Shown: piece after piece, positions 12,613 through 14,279 of the stretch | How the letters are laid out: each line of letters begins with the position of its first letter | How positions within the stretch are numbered: position 1 is the stretch's first letter | Source: JBOGOC01 sp050747525 | GTDB taxonomy: Bacteria; Acidobacteriota; Polarisedimenticolia; JACPZX01; DASXTC01 | Reading direction: 5' to 3' | NCBI GenBank assembly: GCA_050747525.1 | Contig: JBOGOC010000112.1 | Location: 1-14,279 of the forward strand | Length of the DNA stretch: 14,279 bases | The notes under the pieces: generated by a model | The model's database searches: none | The model's input: the letters and a program-made list of their open reading frames with translations, nothing else | Told to the model about the DNA's origin: nothing | Made by a program: the position numbers and the translations under genes

Positions 12613-13902
12613 ATGAGCAGCCACGTTCCGTTCGTGGCACTGGCGCTGGCGCTGACGGTGGCTCCCCCGGCCATCGCACGGCAGGCCGTGCCGGTGGCGG
12701 TGGCCGGACAGGTGGTGGACACGCCGCTCACGGTGCCCATCGATCACGCGCGCCCCGAGCTGGGGCGCGGCGTCATCCACCTGGAATCGGGGGCTCCCTT
12801 CGATCCCGCCAAGCCCACCGTGCTGGTGGTGGCGGACGGGCAGCAGTTCTACGTGCAGCGCGGCCGGGTGGCGACCATCCAGAACGACAGCTTCGGCCCT
12901 GAGCTCAACGTGATCGGCGTGATCGGCCGGGGCACCTCGAAGGCGATCCTGGACTGGGCCGCCCCCGAGGGGCGGGTGAACTGGCCGCGCGCCATGCAGG
13001 CCTTCGCGAGCCGCCAGTGGGTCGAGGACATCGAGGCCGCGCGCCGCGCCGTCGCCGGAGATGCGCCGGTCATGATCTATGGCGTGTCGGGGGGCGGCCT
13101 GCTGGCGCACCAGTACCTGGCGGCCCACGGAGACAAGGTGTCGCGGGCCGTGGTGGGCACGTCTCCCGTGGCCGGGCTGTCGGCGGCCCTGGGGCTGCGC
13201 CACGATCACTTCTGGGACGAGCTGGGCTCGCAGGATCCGAAGCTGCAGCCGCTGCTGCTGGAGGCCCTGAAGAAGGGAACCCTCCCCCGCCCCATCCTGA
13301 TCCAGCTGCTGCAGCGGCAGAACTTCTTCGTGCCGCGCGAGAAGCTGGGGGCGGAGCGCGCGGCGCTCATTCAAGAGATGGCGCGCGGCGACGAGGCCGC
13401 GCTGGCGCGCCGGCGCGAGGAGTATCAGGTCGACGCCGTGCAGCGGATGCTCGACTCGCCCGCGGGGATCCCGATCCGCGTGAGGCTGTACGAGCTGGTG
13501 CGCCCGGTCGTTCCGGACGAAAGCGTGCTGACGCGCGCCGTGCTGCCGGACCTGGAGAACCAGGCGACCATCGCGGGGCCCCTGCTGGAGGCCGAGCGGC
13601 GGGGCGACATCGCCGCCCCCGTGCTGGACCTGGCCGCCCCCGGAGCGGTGACCGCGCCGATGCTGATGCTGGCCGGCCGGTGGGACCACACGGTCGATTA
13701 CCGCACGCAGATCTCCCTGGCCGCGCGCTACCCCGCAGCGCGCCTGCTGCTGCTGGACGACGACCACATGCTGGAGCACTTCAAGCAGCAGGGGTTGATG
13801 GCCAGAGTGGTGACCGCCTTCCTTGCCCATGGGCCGGGCTCGCCCGCCATGGACGCGCTCGATGCCCGCCTGCGGCGCAGCATCTGGACCGAGGGGCCGT
13901 GA
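12613..13902 (+). CDS. Exported alpha/beta-hydrolase (serine peptidase/esterase-like)
   Basis: A 429-residue protein with a signal peptide (HVPFVALALALTVAPPAIARQA, about 4-25) and an alpha/beta-hydrolase fold. The nucleophile elbow is GVSGGG with S159; the acid is probably D358 in AGRWDHTVDY and the base H385 in LDDDHMLEH. Between residues about 200 and 335 lies a large helical lid/cap. This layout recalls proline iminopeptidase/tripeptidyl aminopeptidase-type secreted hydrolases, but I cannot assign a substrate; the usual HGGPG oxyanion motif is replaced by VVADGQQFY. The ATG at 12613 is preferred over a GTG at 12544 because it starts the signal peptide, although no clear ribosome binding site precedes it. 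It is the only plus-strand gene in the window and converges with the HNH gene 13 bases further on. Confidence 0.85.
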   Translation: MSSHVPFVALALALTVAPPAIARQAVPVAVAGQVVDTPLTVPIDHARPELGRGVIHLESGAPFDPAKPTVLVVADGQQFYVQRGRVATIQNDSFGPELNVIGVIGRGTSKAILDWAAPEGRVNWPRAMQAFASRQWVEDIEAARRAVAGDAPVMIYGVSGGGLLAHQYLAAHGDKVSRAVVGTSPVAGLSAALGLRHDHFWDELGSQDPKLQPLLLEALKKGTLPRPILIQLLQRQNFFVPREKLGAERAALIQEMARGDEAALARRREEYQVDAVQRMLDSPAGIPIRVRLYELVRPVVPDESVLTRAVLPDLENQATIAGPLLEAERRGDIAAPVLDLAAPGAVTAPMLMLAGRWDHTVDYRTQISLAARYPAARLLLLDDDHMLEHFKQQGLMARVVTAFLAHGPGSPAMDALDARLRRSIWTEGP

Positions 13903-13915
13903 CTGCCTGACGGAC

Positions 13916-14279
13916 TCAAAGCCGGCTCTCGTTGGTGAATCGCCCGCCCATCGCCCCGCGCCCCAGCCGCCACGTGATCCCCAGCGGCGCCTTGCCCCGG
14001 GCCTTCGCCAGGCCACCGTGGATCCCCACGTGATGGTGGAACCAGCAGAGCGACTCGCGGTTGGTCAGCTCCTGCCCGCCGCCGGCGGAGAGGAACACGA
14101 GATGATGGTCCTCCAGGGTCGCCCGGCGTGTGCACCCCGGCGCCGAGCACCGGTAGCCGCTTCGGGCGAACAGCTCCCGCTTGTCGGGGCCCCCGACGTT
14201 GGCCTCCTTCGGGTCCCACTGCCTCACGCAATCTTCCAGAAGCCCCAGCAGCCCCACCCACAGCGGCGGCCGCCACCCG
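13916..14279 (-). CDS. HNH endonuclease, C-terminal part, cut by window edge
   Basis: The open frame enters from the right edge (GWRPPLW, then VGLLGLLEDCVRQWDPKE) and ends at 13916. The HNH/zinc-finger domain is clear: CSAPGC (C-x4-C), LEDHHLVFLS with the DHH metal-binding histidines, then LTNRESLCWFHHHVGIH with the Asn, second zinc pair and final His. The tail LAKARGKAPLGITWRLG is found in many HNH proteins of high-GC bacteria. A GTG at 14257 could start a short 113-residue protein, but the reading frame continues upstream with plausible sequence, so I treat it as the C-terminal part of a longer protein. Its function (mobile, restriction-like or housekeeping) cannot be told. It is convergent with the hydrolase gene. 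Confidence 0.75.
   Translation of the reverse strand, partial: GWRPPLWVGLLGLLEDCVRQWDPKEANVGGPDKRELFARSGYRCSAPGCTRRATLEDHHLVFLSAGGGQELTNRESLCWFHHHVGIHGGLAKARGKAPLGITWRLGRGAMGGRFTNESRL

Noticed and set aside
12580..14016. 478-residue minus-strand frame opposite the alpha/beta hydrolase
   Set aside because: Composition is Gln/His/Arg-rich without domains; the plus strand has a signal peptide and a full catalytic triad.

Overview
This 14.3 kb window is a dense, very GC-rich piece of a bacterial chromosome. Except for one alpha/beta hydrolase gene, every gene lies on the minus strand. A TonB/ExbB/ExbD system, two predicted lipoproteins and a TonB proline-rich spanner point to a diderm (Gram-negative-type) bacterium. 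RNase Y, paired ExbD proteins, a TPR lipoprotein and the HNH protein style would fit a deltaproteobacterial or FCB-group/Eisenbacteria-like lineage. That placement is inference and not certain. I see no tRNA, rRNA, CRISPR array, insertion sequence or phage gene.

Layout, in transcription order from right to left. (a) 13916-14279: C-terminal part of an HNH nuclease that runs off the right edge. It converges on the plus-strand secreted alpha/beta hydrolase (12613-13902). (b) 12468-12612: a divergent promoter region. Leftward it serves a predicted exported HEAT-repeat protein (11475-12467). (c) 9837-11413, continuing to 7022: a tightly packed run of gamma-carbonic anhydrase, NrnA-like DHH phosphoesterase, ElbB-like DJ-1 protein, MoaD, MoaE and an M48 metalloprotease lipoprotein with a LysM-like tail. 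Several joints are ATGA stop/start overlaps, so this is probably one transcription unit. (d) 3509-6847: a TPR lipoprotein, TonB, ExbB and two ExbD genes, behind a near-consensus sigma-70 promoter at 6904-6932. (e) 2909-3508: a 600-base non-coding stretch full of inverted repeats, the leader region of the next unit. (f) 1-2908: RNase Y, a PHP-domain phosphoesterase and the start of pabB, running off the left edge.

Functional themes are RNA/nucleotide turnover (RNase Y, PHP phosphatase, NrnA), a proton-motive-force-driven envelope energy-transfer module (ExbB/ExbD/ExbD/TonB plus TPR lipoprotein), envelope proteolysis (M48) and molybdopterin synthase (MoaD/MoaE). The most notable observations are an ElbB homologue with Ser in place of the usual nucleophile Cys and a shortened loop, a long structured leader in front of the RNase Y gene, a TonB with 13 consecutive prolines followed by ten GGVx repeats, and an M48 lipoprotein that carries its own LysM-like domain. 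I did not find a clearly new defence or mobile system; most of the window looks like ordinary chromosomal backbone.
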